64,000 bases of DNA from an uncultured Collinsella sp. GTDB taxonomy: Bacteria > Actinomycetota > Coriobacteriia > Coriobacteriales > Coriobacteriaceae. The number at the start of each line of letters is the position of its first letter. The stretch's first letter is position 1. Both the position numbers and the translations under genes were made by a program. Where the stretch lies: NCBI GenBank assembly GCA_902494535.1, contig CABUTO010000001.1:1-64000 (forward strand). Reading direction: 5' to 3'. This document shows positions 1 to 8,811 of this stretch, piece by piece. Below the pieces are notes generated by a model, which was not told where the DNA came from, ran no database searches, and worked only from the letters and a program-made list of their open reading frames with translations.

Positions 1-115
1 CCTCGTGTACTATCGTGAGGAGCGGATCAAGAAGTCCCTCGGGTGGCTGAGCCCGATGGAGTACCGCAGGAAGCTTGGATACGCCTAGGCGCGGTCCAAG
101 AAATCGTCCGCACCC
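1..115 (+). mobile_element. IS3-family element, right end only
   Basis: The 3' end of an IS3-type transposase gene enters the window and stops at 88. About 27 bases after the stop lies a stretch (GGTCCAAGAAATCGTCCGCA, 91-110) resembling the terminal inverted repeat of IS3-family elements. The left end is outside the window, so the exact right boundary (about 110-118) cannot be fixed and no target duplication can be checked. Confidence 0.6.
2..88 (+). CDS. IS3-family transposase OrfB, C-terminal end (partial)
   Basis: The open frame read from base 2 encodes about 28 residues ending in a tail with YREERIKKSLGWLSPMEYR. This is the classic end of the DDE integrase core of IS3-family OrfB proteins (the YNxxRIxxxLGxxSPxxYR pattern). 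The gene begins outside the window. In the family this protein cuts and joins element ends. Whether the upstream part is intact cannot be judged here. Confidence 0.8.
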   Translation, partial: LVYYREERIKKSLGWLSPMEYRRKLGYA

Positions 116-147
116 CCTTTGGCCGTTGGATGGGCTGATTCAGGAAC

Positions 148-169
148 TATTTCACCGCAACTCATAAGG
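148..169. repeat. Single arm of a dispersed palindromic repeat
   Basis: TATTTCACCGCAACT followed by CATAAGG nearly matches one arm of the 19-bp inverted repeat at 61200-61274 (TATTTCACCGCAACTTATG). Only one arm is present here, about 35 bases from the presumed IS3 end, so the other arm may have been displaced by the insertion. Its function is unknown. Confidence 0.4.
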
Positions 170-196
170 AAACCTGGGTGTCGGGACCGCTTGTCT

Positions 197-433
197 CTAG
201 TGGTTGTGCGGGCAATTGGCGCAGCAGCCGCTGGTGGCGTTGGTGCTGGAACCACCGCTTCGCTGGTCGGTGTTGTAGAAGCCGCTGCCCTCAAACTTGA
301 TGCCGCTGGCCGAGAACGTCTTGGCCGCCGGGGCACCGCAGCTCGGACACACGACCTCGGGGTTCTCGGACATGGGATGCTCAACCTCAAACACGTTGCC
401 GCAGCTCGAGCACTTGTAATCGTAGCGCGCCAT
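197..433 (-). CDS. FmdB-family zinc ribbon protein
   Basis: This 78-residue protein opens with MARYDYKCSSCGNVFEVEH and has a second Cys pair, CPSCG, near residue 30. That is the CxxC...CxxC zinc ribbon of the FmdB/CxxC_CxxC_SSSS regulatory family, and its length fits the family. The tail is rich in Gly, Ser, Cys and His and ends in CCANCPHNH. An AGGAAG ribosome-binding site lies just before the ATG. It lies downstream of the amylase fusion gene in the same direction, separated by a terminator-like hairpin, so it is probably expressed separately. The exact role of this family is not established; RNA or nucleic-acid binding is a guess from the fold. Confidence 0.8.
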   Translation of the reverse strand: MARYDYKCSSCGNVFEVEHPMSENPEVVCPSCGAPAAKTFSASGIKFEGSGFYNTDQRSGGSSTNATSGCCANCPHNH

Positions 434-450
434 AATACTTCCTTTTCAGC

Positions 451-477
451 ACAAAGCGGGCAGATCGCTCTGCCCGC
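451..477 (-). terminator. Hairpin between the amylase fusion gene and fmdB
   Basis: GCGGGCAG (456-463) pairs with CTGCCCGC (470-477) around a 6-nt loop. On the minus strand it is followed by TTTGT, so it can end transcription from the upstream debranching gene. The T tract is short, so termination may be partial. Confidence 0.5.
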
Positions 478-521
478 ATAAATTCAAACAGCTGTAACTG
501 TACCCTATATCGGGGGTTTTA

Positions 522-3500
522 TCACGCTTCGCCCCAGAATCTATGGGTGTTGCGCAGGAGCTGTGCAGTTTTGCCTTCGGCGGCCGCAACGTCGGCCTCG
601 TCGGCCTGCCAGGTCCAGTTGCCCGTGGCGACACCCGGCACGTTCATACGCGCATCGTCGCCAAGCCCCAGGATATCCTGCAGCGGCATCATCACCAGGG
701 GAGCGTCGCTTGCCAGCGCGTCGCCCATAAGCTTGGCCGCCACCTCAACACCGCTCGGCTCGTCGCCGCCCGCGAAGGAGCGCGTGCACCAACCGGCGAG
801 CGTCGACGTGTCGTGTGTCGAGGTGTACAGAATCTTGCCCGGCGTGGGATGCACGCCGCAGCGGACGTCGTAATCGCTAAACTCCAGCACGTCCATACCG
901 GGGAAGCCGCAGGTCGAAGCCATGGCGCGAACGCCGGGCGTCAGGTAGCCCAGGTCCTCGGCGATAAAGTTGAGCGGCCCCAGCTCGTCATAGGCAGTCT
1001 GGAAGAGATCCTTGCCCGGACTCGCCAGCCAGCGGCCGTCGGCGCAGGCCTTGCCTGCGGGAATGCTAAAGTAGCTGTGGAATCCCAGGAAGTGGTCCAG
1101 GCGCACGCGGTCGTAGAGCGAGAACGCGCGACGCAGACGGTCCATCCACCAGCGGTAGCCGTTCTCCTTCATGTGATCCCAACGGAAGGTGGGATTGCCC
1201 CACACCTGGCCCTCGGGCGCAAAATTGTCGGGCGGCGCGCCAGAAATCTCAATCGCCTTGCCGGTATCGGACAGCCAGAAGTTCTCGGGCTCGCTCCACG
1301 CATCGGCCGAATCGTCCGAAACGTACATAGGAATGTCGCCGATGACCTCGATCCCCTTCTTGTGCGCATAGTTCATGAGCTCGCACCAAGCCAAGTCAAA
1401 TCGGTACTGCATGTACGCCTGCAGCTCTGCCTCGTCGTGGAAACGCGTGTCGTCAATCAGATGCTCGTTGTAGCGCGCGACATCGGCCGGCCAATCGTGA
1501 CGCGATTCGCCTTCAAAGTACTTCTTAACGGCCATATAGACGCAGTACTTCTCGAGCCAATCTGCGTTGCGATGTTTAAACGCCGTGTAGAGCGGATCGG
1601 CATCCTCGCCGCCACGGGCCATCCAAGTCTTAAAGTCGGCCGCCAGTTCCTCTTGACTTTCGGGCAGCAGGTCAATATTGCCCGCAAAGGCCGAAGGCCC
1701 AGCGTAAGGAGAGCGGAAGAAGTCCGTCGGGTTGACAGGCAGAACTTGCCAGTAGCGCATGCCCATAGCGGCCAGATGGTCGATAAAGCGACGCGTGGGC
1801 GCACCAATCGTGCCGGGCTTGTCGTCGTCGGTGGGCACTGAGGTGATATGGCACACAACACCCGCGCCGTGATCGAGCGGCTCCTGCAGGCGCTGCTCGG
1901 CATGGTGATAGATGATCGACGAGCCCAACGGATACAGATCGAGCGTGACCGTTCCGTTGTGGATCTCGCACTCGTGGCCGCTGATCACGTCACTCGCACA
2001 TTCGCCGAGCGCCGGAATCGTCACGCGGTGCGAATTGCGCAGGCTGCGGTTGATGATAACCGTCGCGGACTCGCCATTCTTGCCCGTGCGGTTGTATGCC
2101 AGCACCTCGTCGTTGAGCGCAAAGGCCTTGATCTCGCCGTCGATCATAAATGGCAGTGCACGGCGTACGGCGGAGGCGTTCTTGACAATAGCCAGCGTGT
2201 CGAAGTCGTGCAGCTGGTCCTTGGTCGGCAGGGTGCGGCGGTTGCCCGGATCGGTTAGGCCCTCCAGGCCGTATTCGTCGCCGTAGTAGATCGAAGGCAC
2301 GCCGGGGAACGTCATCTGCATGAGCGTTGCAAGCCAAAAGCGGCTCTTGGCCAGGCCCATCGAGTTCTCGTCCAGGCGCCACTTGCTGCGCTCGCACTCG
2401 GGCAGCTGCGACTCGTCGGGGCCGCCCCCGAGCACCGAGATGATGCGCGGACGGTCGTGGCTCGAAAGCAGATTGAGCGCGCAGGACAATGCCTCGCTCG
2501 GGTAGTTTTCGCGCAGGGTCTCGATATCCTCGGCTGCCTGGTAGGCGTTCTTGTAGCCCATCAAAAAGCCGATGACCATGTCGCGGAAGGGGTAATCCAT
2601 AGCAGAGTCCAGCTCGGAACCCTGCAGGTAGCGGCGCAGATGGCCGTAGCTAATCTTGTTGGAGGCGTCTTCCCAGACTTCGCCGAGCAATAGTGCATCG
2701 GGCTTTTCGGCAAGTACGGCCTTCTTGATCTCGGCCAGGAAGTCGTCGGAAAGCTCGTCAGCGACGTCCAGGCGCCAACCATGGGCACCGGCGCGCAGCC
2801 ATTTGCGAATCACGCCGTCCTTGCCCAGGAGCCTCTCGCGCACCAGCTCGGACTTCTCGTTGATGGCCGGCATGTTGCCCACGCCCCACCAGCAGTCGTA
2901 CGAGCCGTCCTCGTGGAAGGTAAACGCATCGCGCCACGGCGAATCCTCGCTCTGCCAGGCACCCACGCCGGGGTAGTTGCCGTAGCGGTTGAAATAGATC
3001 GAATCGTCGCCCGTGTGGTTGAAGACGCCGTCCAGGATGATGGAGATGCCCAGCTTCTCGGCTGCCTGGCACAGCTCGGTAAAGTCCTGCTCGGTGCCTA
3101 GGATCGGATCGATCTTGGTGTAGTCGGCCGTGTCGTAGCGGTGGTTGCTCGCGGCTTCAAAGATGGGGTTGAGGTAGATGGCCGTAAAGCCCAGCTCGGC
3201 GATGCGGGGCAGGTCTTCCTGGATGCCCTTGAGCGAGCCGCCGTAGAAGTCCCAGGTCTTGATGGAGCCGTCCTCGGCGCGCTCGTACACGGGCGGCTCG
3301 TTCCAGTCCTCGACCATTCGGCGCTGAATGCCCTTGCGTGGTTTTTCGAGTTCGGCCATTGTGCGCTCGCGCCAATGCTCGTCACGGGCGTATCGGTCGG
3401 GGAAGATTTGGTAGACCATGCCGCGCTCGTACCAAGTGGGGCGGCTCTCGCGGTGCTTATAGACGGTAATCTGGAAGGACGGCACCTCGGCGTAGTCGTA

Positions 3501-3818
3501 GGTTACGCCCTCGCCGCCGGTGCGGCCCTGGGGCGCGCCCAGGCGAACCTCGGGCTGGCCCTCGATATTGCAGATAAAGCTGTACCACACAAGACACGGT
3601 TCAGTGCATTTGAGCTCGCCGGTAAAAATGCCATCGCCCTCGTGCTCCATCGGGATCAGGGTCTCGCCGTCTTCATCGACCCAGGTACGCAGGGTGAGTG
3701 TTGCCTGGTTGGGATTGGCATCCTCCAAAATCACTGAGAGTGCAACGGTAGTTCCTGTGGTCACAGCGCCAAACGGAGTGCGAAACTGCGGCAGACGGCT
3801 GTTGTGTATCAATCTCAT
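522..3818 (-). CDS. Fusion of GH13 neopullulanase/alpha-glucosidase-type enzyme and GH77 4-alpha-glucanotransferase
   Basis: This 1098-residue protein has two complete catalytic modules. Residues 1 to about 640 are a GH13 amylase of the neopullulanase group: a beta-sandwich N-terminus, then region I DGVFNHTGDD, region II GWRLDVADE with the nucleophile Asp, region III LLGEVWED with the acid Glu, and region IV LLSSHD. Residues from about 655 to the end are a MalQ/GH77 enzyme, with GDIPMYVSDDSADAW, RLDHFLGF, IAEDLGYLTPGVRAM and STHDTSTLAGW. Together they would hydrolyse alpha-1,4/1,6 glucans and shuffle maltooligosaccharides. This is the debranching and recycling step missing from the adjacent glycogen operon. 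It lies downstream of the glgA terminator with its own promoter region, which carries two copies of the TGGTAAAAC-type motif. No signal peptide is seen, so it acts in the cytoplasm. Confidence 0.9.
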   Translation of the reverse strand: MRLIHNSRLPQFRTPFGAVTTGTTVALSVILEDANPNQATLTLRTWVDEDGETLIPMEHEGDGIFTGELKCTEPCLVWYSFICNIEGQPEVRLGAPQGRTGGEGVTYDYAEVPSFQITVYKHRESRPTWYERGMVYQIFPDRYARDEHWRERTMAELEKPRKGIQRRMVEDWNEPPVYERAEDGSIKTWDFYGGSLKGIQEDLPRIAELGFTAIYLNPIFEAASNHRYDTADYTKIDPILGTEQDFTELCQAAEKLGISIILDGVFNHTGDDSIYFNRYGNYPGVGAWQSEDSPWRDAFTFHEDGSYDCWWGVGNMPAINEKSELVRERLLGKDGVIRKWLRAGAHGWRLDVADELSDDFLAEIKKAVLAEKPDALLLGEVWEDASNKISYGHLRRYLQGSELDSAMDYPFRDMVIGFLMGYKNAYQAAEDIETLRENYPSEALSCALNLLSSHDRPRIISVLGGGPDESQLPECERSKWRLDENSMGLAKSRFWLATLMQMTFPGVPSIYYGDEYGLEGLTDPGNRRTLPTKDQLHDFDTLAIVKNASAVRRALPFMIDGEIKAFALNDEVLAYNRTGKNGESATVIINRSLRNSHRVTIPALGECASDVISGHECEIHNGTVTLDLYPLGSSIIYHHAEQRLQEPLDHGAGVVCHITSVPTDDDKPGTIGAPTRRFIDHLAAMGMRYWQVLPVNPTDFFRSPYAGPSAFAGNIDLLPESQEELAADFKTWMARGGEDADPLYTAFKHRNADWLEKYCVYMAVKKYFEGESRHDWPADVARYNEHLIDDTRFHDEAELQAYMQYRFDLAWCELMNYAHKKGIEVIGDIPMYVSDDSADAWSEPENFWLSDTGKAIEISGAPPDNFAPEGQVWGNPTFRWDHMKENGYRWWMDRLRRAFSLYDRVRLDHFLGFHSYFSIPAGKACADGRWLASPGKDLFQTAYDELGPLNFIAEDLGYLTPGVRAMASTCGFPGMDVLEFSDYDVRCGVHPTPGKILYTSTHDTSTLAGWCTRSFAGGDEPSGVEVAAKLMGDALASDAPLVMMPLQDILGLGDDARMNVPGVATGNWTWQADEADVAAAEGKTAQLLRNTHRFWGEA

Positions 3819-3917
3819 AGTACGGTCCAGTTCAATAGAATCACGGCCTGCGGGCCATGGGCTTTACGCACAAGATATAAGTATATCTGTTGTACACAGG
3901 GTGTATAAACAACATCC

Positions 3918-3960
3918 GTTTACCATCGGCGAACGGTTGTCCTAGAAAATCGTTTTACCA
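3918..3960. promoter_or_regulatory. Putative operator pair upstream of the amylase fusion gene
   Basis: GTTTACCA (3918-3925) and GTTTTACCA (3952-3960) lie 100-140 bases upstream of the GH13-GH77 start. Four copies of the same motif occur at 13834-13921 in front of glgB, and I saw no other clusters of it. Putative -10 hexamers (TATACT and similar) lie between the motifs and the gene. The regulator is unknown; a LacI/MalR-type protein is a plausible reader. Confidence 0.4.
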
Positions 3961-3969
3961 ACTATCTAC

Positions 3970-4000
3970 AGAGAAGGGGCGCCCGGTTGGAGCGCCCCTT
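3970..4000 (-). terminator. Terminator of the glg operon
   Basis: AAGGGGCGC (3974-3982) pairs with GCGCCCCTT (3992-4000) about 40 bases after the glgA stop on the minus strand. The structure is symmetric. The T tract on the minus-strand side is weak, so termination strength is uncertain. Confidence 0.55.
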
Positions 4001-4037
4001 GTTTAGGGTTTTGATTAGGTTTTAGATCGTCTGTGGG

Positions 4038-6332
4038 CTAGCGGCGCTTGCGGGTGGCCGTTGCCTTGCGGACGGAGGTCTTCTTGGTCGGAGCCTTTTC
4101 CTCTGCCGGAGCGGCGGGGGAGACCGGGGCGTCCTTGGCGTGTTCGGGCTTGGCCTTTACCTCGGCCTTGGGCTCCTCTTTGGCGGCAGCGGGCTTGGCC
4201 TCGACCTTAGCCTCCGCCTTGGGAGCAGCAGCCTTGGTCGTGGTCTTCTTGGCCGTCGTCGTGGCGCGCTTGCGCGTGGTTGTCTTGGCGGCCGGCTTGG
4301 CCTCAACGGTTGTCTCGGCCTTGGACTCGGCGAGTGTCTCCTCGACTTTGGCGGCCGGCTTTGCGGCTGCCTTAGTCGTGGCGGCCTTCGTGGTCGTCGA
4401 CTTCGTTGCCGTGGTTTTCTTGGCTGCAGTTGCCTTCTTGGCGGTCGTGCTCTTGGTCGTGGTCGTCTTCTTGGCTGTAGTCTTGGCCGGAGCCTTAGCG
4501 GCCGGCTGGGCCTCGGTGGTCTCGGCCTTTACCTCGGGAGCAGCCTCGGCCTCGGCGGCCTTCTTGGCAGCGGCGGTCGTGCGCTTGCGCGTCGTCGTTG
4601 CCTTGGCAGCAGTCGTCTTTGCTGTGGCGGTCTTGGTGGCAGCGGCCTTGGTTGTCGTAGCCTTCTTGGCCGTCGTCTTGCGCGTCGTGGTCTTCTTGGC
4701 GGCAGGCTTCGCAGCCGGCTTAGCCTCAGCCTCGGGAGCCGCTTCAACCGGCTTCTCCTCAGCCTTGGGCTCCTCAACAGCGGCGGGTGCCTCAACAACC
4801 GGCTCGGCCTTGGGCTCAGGCTCAGCCACAACCACAGGCTCGTCGACAACAGCCGCCGGCCTCTCGATCTCCGGATGCATAAAGAAGTACAGGTCCAGAT
4901 ACTTGTCGGCCGAGCGCGTCCAGCTAAAGTCCTGGCTCATGGCCTGCGTGACCAGCTGGTTCCAGGCATCGCGGTTGTCCCAGAACAGACGTGCCGCGCG
5001 GAACACGGCGTCGCCCATCTCGTCGCCGTTAAAGTTGCTAAACGAGAAGCCCGTGCCCTCGCCGGTAAACTCGTTATACGGAATCACCGTGTCCTTCAAG
5101 CCACCGGTCTCGCGTACGATGGGCAGCGTGCCGTAGCGCATGGCGATGATCTGCGACAGGCCGCAGGGCTCAAACTTCGAAGGCATCAGGAACATATCCG
5201 CGGCGGCATACATACGCTGCGACAGCGCGGGATCGAACTCGATGCGCGCGGCCATGGTGCCGGGGTACTTGTCCTGGAAGTAGCGCAGGCCGTCCTCGTA
5301 GTCGCGGTCGCCGGTGCCCAGCACTGCTACCTGCACGCCGCCGGACAGGATGCGGTCGAGCGCGTACATGACCAGGTCCATGCCCTTCTGGCGTGTCAGG
5401 CGCGTGACCATCACCATAAGCGGACGGTCGTCGCGAACCTCGAGCCCCAGCTCTTCCTGCAGCTTGGCCTTGCACACGGCCTTGCCGGAACGGTCCTCCA
5501 CGGTGTAGTTGGCAGCAATGCGCTTGTCGGTCGCCGGGTCAAAGCCCGCCACGTCAATGCCGTTCAAAATGCCCTGCAGCGCATAGGAGCGCTCGCGCAG
5601 CACGCCGTCCAGGCCCTCGCCAAACTCGGGCGTCTGAATCTCGTTGGCATAGGTGGGGCTTACCGTGGTGATGGCATCGGCATAGCGCAGCGCGCCCAGC
5701 ATGTAGTTGATGCTGCAGGCGTCGCAACGCAGCTGCGAGGCGGCCGCCGGAATGTGCGCCACACCCAGGATGTCCTCCATCACGGTGTCGCTAAACTGGC
5801 CCTGGAACGCCACGTTGTGGATCGAGAACACGGTCTTGACGCGGTCGTACAGCGGCAGGCCCTGGTAGAACTCGCGCAGAAAAACGGGCGCCAGCGCCGT
5901 CTGCCAGTCGTTGCAGTGCAGGATGTCGCACTCAAAACCGGCCGGCAGGTGCTGCAGGCTCTCTGTGATGGCCTTAGAGAAGAACGCAAAGCGCTCGCCG
6001 TCATCAAAGAAGCCGTACGGATAGTCGCGCGCAAAGTAGCGCTCGTTGTCGATGAACATATAGGTGACGCCGTCGCGCTCGAGCTTCTCGAGCCCGCAGT
6101 ACTCGTTGCGCCAGCCCAGGCTCACGTAAAAGTCGGAGAAGTGCTCCATCTGCGCCTTGTACTCGTCCTTGATGGTGGCGTACTTGGGCACCATCACGAT
6201 GACTTCGGCACCGGCGCGCACAAGCGCCGCAGGCAGCGAGCCCGCCACGTCGCCCAGGCCACCGGTCTTTACAAACGGTGCGCACTCGGCCGAGGCAAAC
6301 ACGATCTGCATCTTTTTGCTGGAATCAGCCAT
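4038..6332 (-). CDS. glgA: Glycogen synthase with a long Lys/Ala/Thr-rich C-terminal tail
   Basis: GT5 glycogen synthase, adding ADP-glucose to alpha-1,4-glucan. The KTGGL substrate motif is at residues 22-26 and KFEPCGLSQI with ETGGLKDTV lies in the C-terminal Rossmann domain. The catalytic part ends near residue 490 (DLYFFMHPEIE), which is the usual full length for GlgA. About 275 more residues follow: a Pro/Glu/Ala segment, then repeats such as KKTTTRKTTAKKAT and AKPAAK, ending in TATRKRR. They resemble the C-terminal tail of histone H1. I chose the ATG at 6332 because GGGAG precedes it by 5 bases; an ATG four codons upstream lacks a binding site. It is the last gene of glgB-P-C-D-A. The tail's role is unknown; interaction with polyanions or the granule is inference. 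Confidence 0.92.
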   Translation of the reverse strand: MADSSKKMQIVFASAECAPFVKTGGLGDVAGSLPAALVRAGAEVIVMVPKYATIKDEYKAQMEHFSDFYVSLGWRNEYCGLEKLERDGVTYMFIDNERYFARDYPYGFFDDGERFAFFSKAITESLQHLPAGFECDILHCNDWQTALAPVFLREFYQGLPLYDRVKTVFSIHNVAFQGQFSDTVMEDILGVAHIPAAASQLRCDACSINYMLGALRYADAITTVSPTYANEIQTPEFGEGLDGVLRERSYALQGILNGIDVAGFDPATDKRIAANYTVEDRSGKAVCKAKLQEELGLEVRDDRPLMVMVTRLTRQKGMDLVMYALDRILSGGVQVAVLGTGDRDYEDGLRYFQDKYPGTMAARIEFDPALSQRMYAAADMFLMPSKFEPCGLSQIIAMRYGTLPIVRETGGLKDTVIPYNEFTGEGTGFSFSNFNGDEMGDAVFRAARLFWDNRDAWNQLVTQAMSQDFSWTRSADKYLDLYFFMHPEIERPAAVVDEPVVVAEPEPKAEPVVEAPAAVEEPKAEEKPVEAAPEAEAKPAAKPAAKKTTTRKTTAKKATTTKAAATKTATAKTTAAKATTTRKRTTAAAKKAAEAEAAPEVKAETTEAQPAAKAPAKTTAKKTTTTKSTTAKKATAAKKTTATKSTTTKAATTKAAAKPAAKVEETLAESKAETTVEAKPAAKTTTRKRATTTAKKTTTKAAAPKAEAKVEAKPAAAKEEPKAEVKAKPEHAKDAPVSPAAPAEEKAPTKKTSVRKATATRKRR

Positions 6333-6356
6333 ATTGTCTCCCATGTTGTTATTCGA

Positions 6357-6390
6357 GAATAGCCGCCAGGCGCGAACCGGGCGGCTATTC
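6357..6390 (-). promoter_or_regulatory. Intercistronic hairpin between glgD and glgA
   Basis: GAATAGCCGCC (6357-6367) pairs perfectly with GGCGGCTATTC (6380-6390). It lies between the glgD stop and the glgA start and has no T tract, so it looks more like an mRNA processing or stabilising element, or partial attenuator, than a full terminator. Confidence 0.4.
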
Positions 6391-6422
6391 TACATGTTAC
6401 GAGCGATGTTGCGGTGCCAACG

Positions 6423-7550
6423 TTAACGTACGATGGTGGTGTCGGAAGTTAACGGGGCCTTGCCCAGCACCAGGATGTTCTCGGGCGTGCCGCGAAGCTC
6501 GGTGTTGGTGGGAACCACGTTGTTCTTGTCCAGGATGGCGTTCTCAACGCGGGCGCCGCTCTTGATAATGCAGCTCTGGTTGATGATCGAGTTGGTCACC
6601 GAAGCGCCTTCCTCAACCACAACGCCGCGCGACAGGATCGAATTGCGCACGGTGCCCTTGATGATGCAGCCGGCCGAAATGATCGAGTTGCACGCGTGGC
6701 TGCCGGTCGCATAGCGCGAAGGCGGCACGTCGTGGGCCTTGGTCAGGATCGGGCGCTCGGGATCGAAGAGATGGTCGGCCACGGTCTGGTCGAGCAGGTC
6801 CATGCTGCGGCGATACAGCGACTTCTCGCTAAACACGCCCACGACTTCGCCCTTGTACTCGTAGCTGCACACATCGATGTTGCCAAAGTCGCCCTGGAGT
6901 GCCTCGAGCAGGTCCAGATAGTCGGCGGCCTGGTAGTGGTCGATAATCTCGAGCAGCGTCTCGCGGTTGACGATGCAGCAGTCCATAGAGGCGTTGTCGC
7001 CGTACACGACGCCGGCGCTCACGCCCGTCAGGCGGCCGTTCTCGTTAATCTCGAGCTTGGTCTCGTCATCGACGTTGCGCGTGGCCTTGCAGTACACCAC
7101 GGTCATCTGGGCACCGGAGTTCTCGTGCGCGTCGATGATGGTGTTGAGGTCCATGTTAAAGATGATGTTGGTGCCCATCATCACGACATAGGGCTTGTCC
7201 GAGCGCTGGAACAGCGTCTTGTTGGAGATGATGTCGCGCAGCAGGAAGCGCATGCCGCCCTTGGTGGTGCCATACGCGTTGCCGGGCACCATGAACAGGC
7301 CGCCCTTCTTGCGGTCCAGGCCCCAGTCCTTGCCCGAGCCCACATGGTCGATCAGCGAGCGGTAGTTGCCCGGCATGACGACGCCGACGGTCTTGATGCC
7401 GGCATTCATCATGTTGGACAGCGGGAAGTCGATCAGGCGGTAGCGGCCCAAAAACGGAACGGACGCGATGGGGCGGTCCTTAAGCAGCACGCTGCCGTAA
7501 GTCGAAGAGTAGTTAGCGGTGATATAACCGATGGCCTTGCGATTGATCAT
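6423..7550 (-). CDS. glgD: Glucose-1-phosphate adenylyltransferase, GlgD subunit
   Basis: This 375-residue nucleotidyltransferase is followed by a left-handed beta-helix (hexapeptide repeats from about residue 280). It begins MINRKAIGYITANYS and has GRYRLIDFPLSNMMNAG, typical of GlgD, the non-catalytic or modulatory partner of GlgC in Gram-positive bacteria. The GGxGxRL-type pyrophosphorylase loop seen in GlgC is missing here, as expected. The start at 7550 is supported by a strong GGGAAGGGGG site placed inside the end of glgC; the two genes are 4 bases apart, indicating coupled translation. With GlgC it makes ADP-glucose for GlgA. Confidence 0.9.
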   Translation of the reverse strand: MINRKAIGYITANYSSTYGSVLLKDRPIASVPFLGRYRLIDFPLSNMMNAGIKTVGVVMPGNYRSLIDHVGSGKDWGLDRKKGGLFMVPGNAYGTTKGGMRFLLRDIISNKTLFQRSDKPYVVMMGTNIIFNMDLNTIIDAHENSGAQMTVVYCKATRNVDDETKLEINENGRLTGVSAGVVYGDNASMDCCIVNRETLLEIIDHYQAADYLDLLEALQGDFGNIDVCSYEYKGEVVGVFSEKSLYRRSMDLLDQTVADHLFDPERPILTKAHDVPPSRYATGSHACNSIISAGCIIKGTVRNSILSRGVVVEEGASVTNSIINQSCIIKSGARVENAILDKNNVVPTNTELRGTPENILVLGKAPLTSDTTIVR

Positions 7551-7554
7551 CGGA

Positions 7555-8703
7555 TCATTCCCCCTTCCCGATAACGACGTCATTTCCAACGACGGCCGTA
7601 TCCTTGGTGGTATCGACAGAGCCGAGCTTCACGCCCTCTTCGACCGTGGAGTTCTCGCCCAAAATAGCGCGGCAGATGTGCGCGCCGCTCTTAACGTGCG
7701 CACCCGGCAGCAGCACGGAGTCCTCGACCACGGCGCGCTCCTCGATGATGACATCGGTCGAAAGGATCGAGTGGCGAGCGGTGCCGTAGATCTTGCAGCC
7801 GTTGGAGACCAGGCAGTCGTCCAGGCGGCCGTCCGGGCCAATGTAGTGCGGCGGACGCGTGGTGATGTTGGACATGATGGGGAAGTGCTTGTCAAACAGA
7901 TCGAACTCGGGGTTGTTGCCCAGCAGGTCCATCGAGGTCTCGTGGAAGCTGGCGATGGTGCCGACGTCCTTCCAAAAGCCGTGGAACTCGTAGCTGTACA
8001 GGCGCTTGTTCTCGCCGAGCAGCTTGGGGATGATGTCCTTGCCAAAGTCGTGGCTCGAGCGCTGGTCCAGAGCGTCCTCCTCAAGCGCCTCGATCAGCAC
8101 GTCGGCCGAGAAGATGTAGATGCCCATGGATGCGAGGTTCGAATCGGGCTTATCGGGCTTCTCGGTAAACTTGGTGATGCGGCCGTCCTCGGGGTCGGTG
8201 GTCAGGATGCCAAAGCGGCTGGCCTCCTCCCACGGCACGGGCATAACGCTCACCGTGAGGTCGGCGTTATTCTCAATGTGCGTCTTGAGCATCTTGCGGT
8301 AGTCCATGCGATACAGGTGATCGCCCGAAAGAATCAGGACGTACTTGGGGTCGTTGGCCTTGATGTAGTCGAGGTTCTGCGTAATGGCGTCGGCCGTGCC
8401 CGCATACCAGGCGCCACCGGTCTGCGTCTCGTACGGCGGCAGGATCGACACGCCGCCGTCACGGCTGTCCAGATCCCAAGCCTCGCCGGAGCCCACGTAG
8501 GCATGCAGCAGGTAGGGGCGGTACTGCGTCAGAACGCCCACCGTGTCGATGCCCGAGTTGGAGCAATTGGACAGCGAAAAGTCGATAATGCGGAACTTGC
8601 CACCAAAGCTAACCGCCGGCTTAGCGATCTTTTGGGTGAGTGCCCCCAATCGGCTGCCCTGTCCTCCTGCGAGGAGCATCGCGATGCATTCTTTCTTACT
8701 CAT
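7555..8703 (-). CDS. glgC: Glucose-1-phosphate adenylyltransferase, catalytic subunit
   Basis: This 382-residue enzyme makes ADP-glucose from glucose-1-phosphate and ATP. The pyrophosphorylase signature [19 protein letters not shown] is at residues 13-31, [11 protein letters not shown] near residue 125, and beta-helix hexapeptide repeats fill the last 110 residues. Its length is normal. It lies 108 bases downstream of glgP and directly upstream of glgD. A hairpin sits in the gap with glgP. Confidence 0.95.
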   Translation of the reverse strand: MSKKECIAMLLAGGQGSRLGALTQKIAKPAVSFGGKFRIIDFSLSNCSNSGIDTVGVLTQYRPYLLHAYVGSGEAWDLDSRDGGVSILPPYETQTGGAWYAGTADAITQNLDYIKANDPKYVLILSGDHLYRMDYRKMLKTHIENNADLTVSVMPVPWEEASRFGILTTDPEDGRITKFTEKPDKPDSNLASMGIYIFSADVLIEALEEDALDQRSSHDFGKDIIPKLLGENKRLYSYEFHGFWKDVGTIASFHETSMDLLGNNPEFDLFDKHFPIMSNITTRPPHYIGPDGRLDDCLVSNGCKIYGTARHSILSTDVIIEERAVVEDSVLLPGAHVKSGAHICRAILGENSTVEEGVKLGSVDTTKDTAVVGNDVVIGKGE

Positions 8704-8743
8704 CGATTTCTCCTTCTGTCATCGATGTTCTTAAACCCATTAG

Positions 8744-8774
8744 CGACGGGCGCAGCGCAACGTCGCGCCCGTCG
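8744..8774 (-). promoter_or_regulatory. Intercistronic hairpin between glgP and glgC
   Basis: CGACGGGCGC pairs with GCGCCCGTCG (10 bp, 11-nt loop). No T tract follows on the minus strand, so it is likely a processing or stability element inside the glg transcript. Confidence 0.4.
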
Positions 8775-8811
8775 AGTAATGCCGTGCTGGCATAAGGGAG
8801 CTCGCGCGCCT

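Noticed and set aside
4140..6362. A 740-codon plus-strand frame opposite glgA
   Set aside because: Mirror of the repetitive Lys/Ala/Thr tail and the GlgA core; no ribosome site and no family-like sequence.
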